Below, piece by piece: positions 14,203-15,758 of a stretch of 15,758 bases of DNA; the stretch's first letter is position 1, and each line of letters opens with the position of its first letter. The notes beneath the pieces were generated by a model. That model was not told the origin of the DNA and searched no databases. It saw only the letters and a list, made by a program, of their open reading frames with translations. The translations under genes were made by a program, and so were the position numbers. Location of the stretch: NCBI GenBank assembly GCA_004555915.1, contig SFJM01000038.1, forward strand, positions 1-15,758, given 5' to 3'. Source of the stretch: Clostridiales bacterium (GTDB lineage: Bacteria > Bacillota > Clostridia > Oscillospirales > Butyricicoccaceae).

Positions 14203-15528
14203 ATGATCGCGGAAAAAAGAAAGCCGCTGCTGCTGCATCTGGTAGCAGCAGTGCTGCTGGCGGCAATGCTCCTGACTGCTTGTGCATCCAAGGCGGCTAC
14301 AGCAACGGACAAAATCGAACTGGGCCAGAAATACCTAACGGAACTGAACTATACCGAGGCAGTGGCATCCTTTACTGAAGCCATCAAGCTTGACCCGAAT
14401 AATATTCAGGCCTACATGGGCCGTGCGGAAGCCTACGTGGCCTTGGGCGAGTATGACAAGGCACTGGCTGATTATCGGTTCATCAGCGGAACAACTGAGG
14501 ATATGCCCTACACACGGGCGCTTTCCTACATCGGCCAGGCGGAGGTGCACGAAAAAATGGAACAGCCTGCCCGTGCCGTTTCGGATTACGGATTGGCAAA
14601 GGCACTGCTGAAAGCCAGTGATGCAGGAAAGGCAGAAAACGTTTCGGAGGAGGATGTCAGCGCAAAGCTGGTGCAGGTGCTGTATGTCCATGCGGCTCTA
14701 TGCGAGACTCTGATAAATTACAATGCCGCGCTGGAAGACTACAACGACCTGCTGGAGCTGGGCGAGAACACCGCCGCCAAACGGGACGAGGTGCTTTCTC
14801 AGCTGGGTGAGACGGAAGAAGACGAAAACGGCCTGACGGATACGGAAGAGCCTGCCGCCGAAAGCACTGCGGAGAAACCGATGGAAGAACCGACAGAAGA
14901 ATCTGCCCCGGGGCAGGAGGCTGCTTCTGAATCTGAAAGCCAGTCGGCCAAGGAAGAAACGAAACAGGAAGAACCAGCTTCCAGTTCGGAACAGGCGGCA
15001 GAAACGGAAGAAGCTGCGGCCAGCCAAGAGAAAGCACCTACTCAGCCAGAAGAAGAAAAAACAAACTGGGTGACCTATACGGAGACAAAAACATCCTTTA
15101 TGGGGAGTAATTGTATCTTACATGTGAAATATGGAATCGGAGAAAAGAACATTACGGTTCAAGAGACAGAAGACACTGAAGATGACAGAGTTGAAAGTAA
15201 AACGATTTATCATTTGTCTGCGCCGCTTCAGTCTGCCAAGCGGGTTGAAAAAGGCTATGATGGACATGTGATTTTTTATGTCCCGGAAGGAACGACTATC
15301 ACGATGTCCTACTCATATCAGGATGGAAAATATTCGAATCGAGCAGATCCATGCACTTTTAACTGGATAGAAACGAATTGTGTCATGTCTGATAGTGAAG
15401 TTGAAAATGCGAATGTTGCCTGTGCAGAGAGCGTGACGATTCAGAAAGGTACAATGTATCAAATGGTGAATGAAACTGTGGATGGGTGGATATGTGATAT
15501 CGGCGGCGTTGTTTTCTGTGCAGAGTAA
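14203..15528 (+). CDS. TPR lipoprotein, second of the array
   Basis: The 441-residue lipoprotein has lipobox LLTAC (Cys27) and the same four-TPR stalk and acidic tether as its upstream neighbour. The C-terminal domain (residues about 280-441) is only distantly related to the neighbour's: shared landmarks are YHLSAPLQ, VPEGTTITMSY, and a KGTMYQMVNETVDGW then GGVVF ending. It also has three or more Cys (NCIL, DPCTF, NCVM) absent from the first copy, so a disulphide-stabilised tip is possible. GAGGT (14192-14196) precedes ATG 14203 by six bases, and the gap from the previous stop is 26 bases. The sampled tip DNA has 23 G/C in 60 bases (15121-15180 and 15361-15420) against 33 in the stalk (14461-14520). 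Role as for the first copy: an exported binding protein of unknown ligand. Confidence 0.92.
   Translation: MIAEKRKPLLLHLVAAVLLAAMLLTACASKAATATDKIELGQKYLTELNYTEAVASFTEAIKLDPNNIQAYMGRAEAYVALGEYDKALADYRFISGTTEDMPYTRALSYIGQAEVHEKMEQPARAVSDYGLAKALLKASDAGKAENVSEEDVSAKLVQVLYVHAALCETLINYNAALEDYNDLLELGENTAAKRDEVLSQLGETEEDENGLTDTEEPAAESTAEKPMEEPTEESAPGQEAASESESQSAKEETKQEEPASSSEQAAETEEAAASQEKAPTQPEEEKTNWVTYTETKTSFMGSNCILHVKYGIGEKNITVQETEDTEDDRVESKTIYHLSAPLQSAKRVEKGYDGHVIFYVPEGTTITMSYSYQDGKYSNRADPCTFNWIETNCVMSDSEVENANVACAESVTIQKGTMYQMVNETVDGWICDIGGVVFCAE
14308..15030 (+). repeat. Homogenised block, copy 2 (TPR stalk and tether)
   Basis: This is the partner of 12890-13612: equal length of 723 bases, no insertion or deletion, 13 amino acid differences over 241 residues. 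It is probably kept alike by recent duplication or gene conversion. Confidence 0.9.
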
Positions 15529-15548
15529 AGCGGAGGTGTAAAATCTAT

Positions 15549-15758
15549 ATGGTTACAGAAAAAAGAAGGACAGGGCTACGGCTGATAGTGGCAGTCCTGC
15601 TGGTAGTGTTTCTGTTTACTGCTTGTGCATCAGGTGCATCGAAAGCAAACGAAAAGATTGAACTGGGCCGGAAGTACCTGACAGAACTGAATTATACCGA
15701 GGCAGTGGCGGCATTTACGGAAGTGATACAAATCGACCCTTCCAACATTGAAGCGTAT
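15549..15758 (+). CDS. TPR lipoprotein, third of the array (3' partial)
   Basis: ATG 15549 follows GGAGGTG (15532-15538) by ten bases, and the frame stays open for 70 codons to the window edge. It encodes a basic start, a hydrophobic helix and lipobox FTAC (Cys26), then the same first TPR: KIELGRKYLTELNYTEAVAA. It is clearly a paralogue of the two upstream genes but less alike over the shared part (GRK for GQK, EVIQIDPSNIEAY for EAIKLDPDNIQAY), so it was either duplicated earlier or has escaped homogenisation. Tether and tip lie beyond the window. Confidence 0.88.
   Translation, partial: MVTEKRRTGLRLIVAVLLVVFLFTACASGASKANEKIELGRKYLTELNYTEAVAAFTEVIQIDPSNIEAY

Noticed and set aside
12890..15030. 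Duplicated block as a mobile element or CRISPR-like repeat
   Set aside because: The repeat is wholly inside coding sequence in frame, with no inverted ends, transposase or short spaced repeats; paralogous genes explain it.

Overview
The window reads as about 15.8 kb of a Gram-positive, anaerobic gut-type Firmicute, most likely class Clostridia near Oscillospiraceae/Ruminococcaceae (Faecalibacterium or Gemmiger-like). This is inferred from strong GGAGG-type ribosome binding sites, lipobox lipoproteins, choline/cell-wall-binding-type repeats, a Tad pseudopilin gene and an FHA protein of the clostridial DUF6382 style. No marker gene fixes the species. Sampled 60-base lines run from about 27% to 55% GC. 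The Tad end and the 3' ends of the last two complete genes are AT-richer than the rest.

All fourteen genes lie on the + strand, with overlaps or gaps of at most 60 bases and no strong terminator. The whole window may therefore be one transcription unit open at both ends. No RNA gene, CRISPR array, insertion sequence or gene-free stretch above 60 bases was seen.

Layout. (1) 3-1182: the tail of a Tad-associated (probably DUF5702) protein, then a TadE-like pseudopilin. (2) 1206-5708: a tightly coupled phosphosignalling set of FHA protein, PP2C phosphatase and a membrane Ser/Thr kinase with an outside TPR domain, followed by a 45-residue membrane protein at 5722-5859. (3) 5876-9742: a secreted repeat protein with a transglutaminase-like domain, then an MBOAT O-acyltransferase and its AlgX/AlgJ/DHHW partner, the classic pair for acetylating an exported polysaccharide. 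(4) 9774-12757: a Ser/Glu-rich lipoprotein, a signal-anchored cell-wall-binding repeat protein with an acidic tail, and an SH3 plus VanX-type D-Ala-D-Ala dipeptidase lipoprotein. (5) 12785 to the end: a tandem array of TPR lipoproteins, two complete and a third cut by the window end.

Working model (inference): a cell-envelope island in which a kinase-phosphatase-FHA triad, comparable in logic to PpkA-PppA-Fha of type VI secretion, senses something outside the membrane through the kinase TPR domain. It would control a Tad pilus together with wall acylation and peptidoglycan trimming. The TPR lipoproteins, which share an almost identical stalk but have different tips, would be surface receptors or the kinase's partners. 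The most unusual signals are the T-[VM]-x-[ML] motifs shared by the kinase insertion and the FHA linker, and the 723-base homogenised block in two neighbouring lipoprotein genes whose ends diverge.
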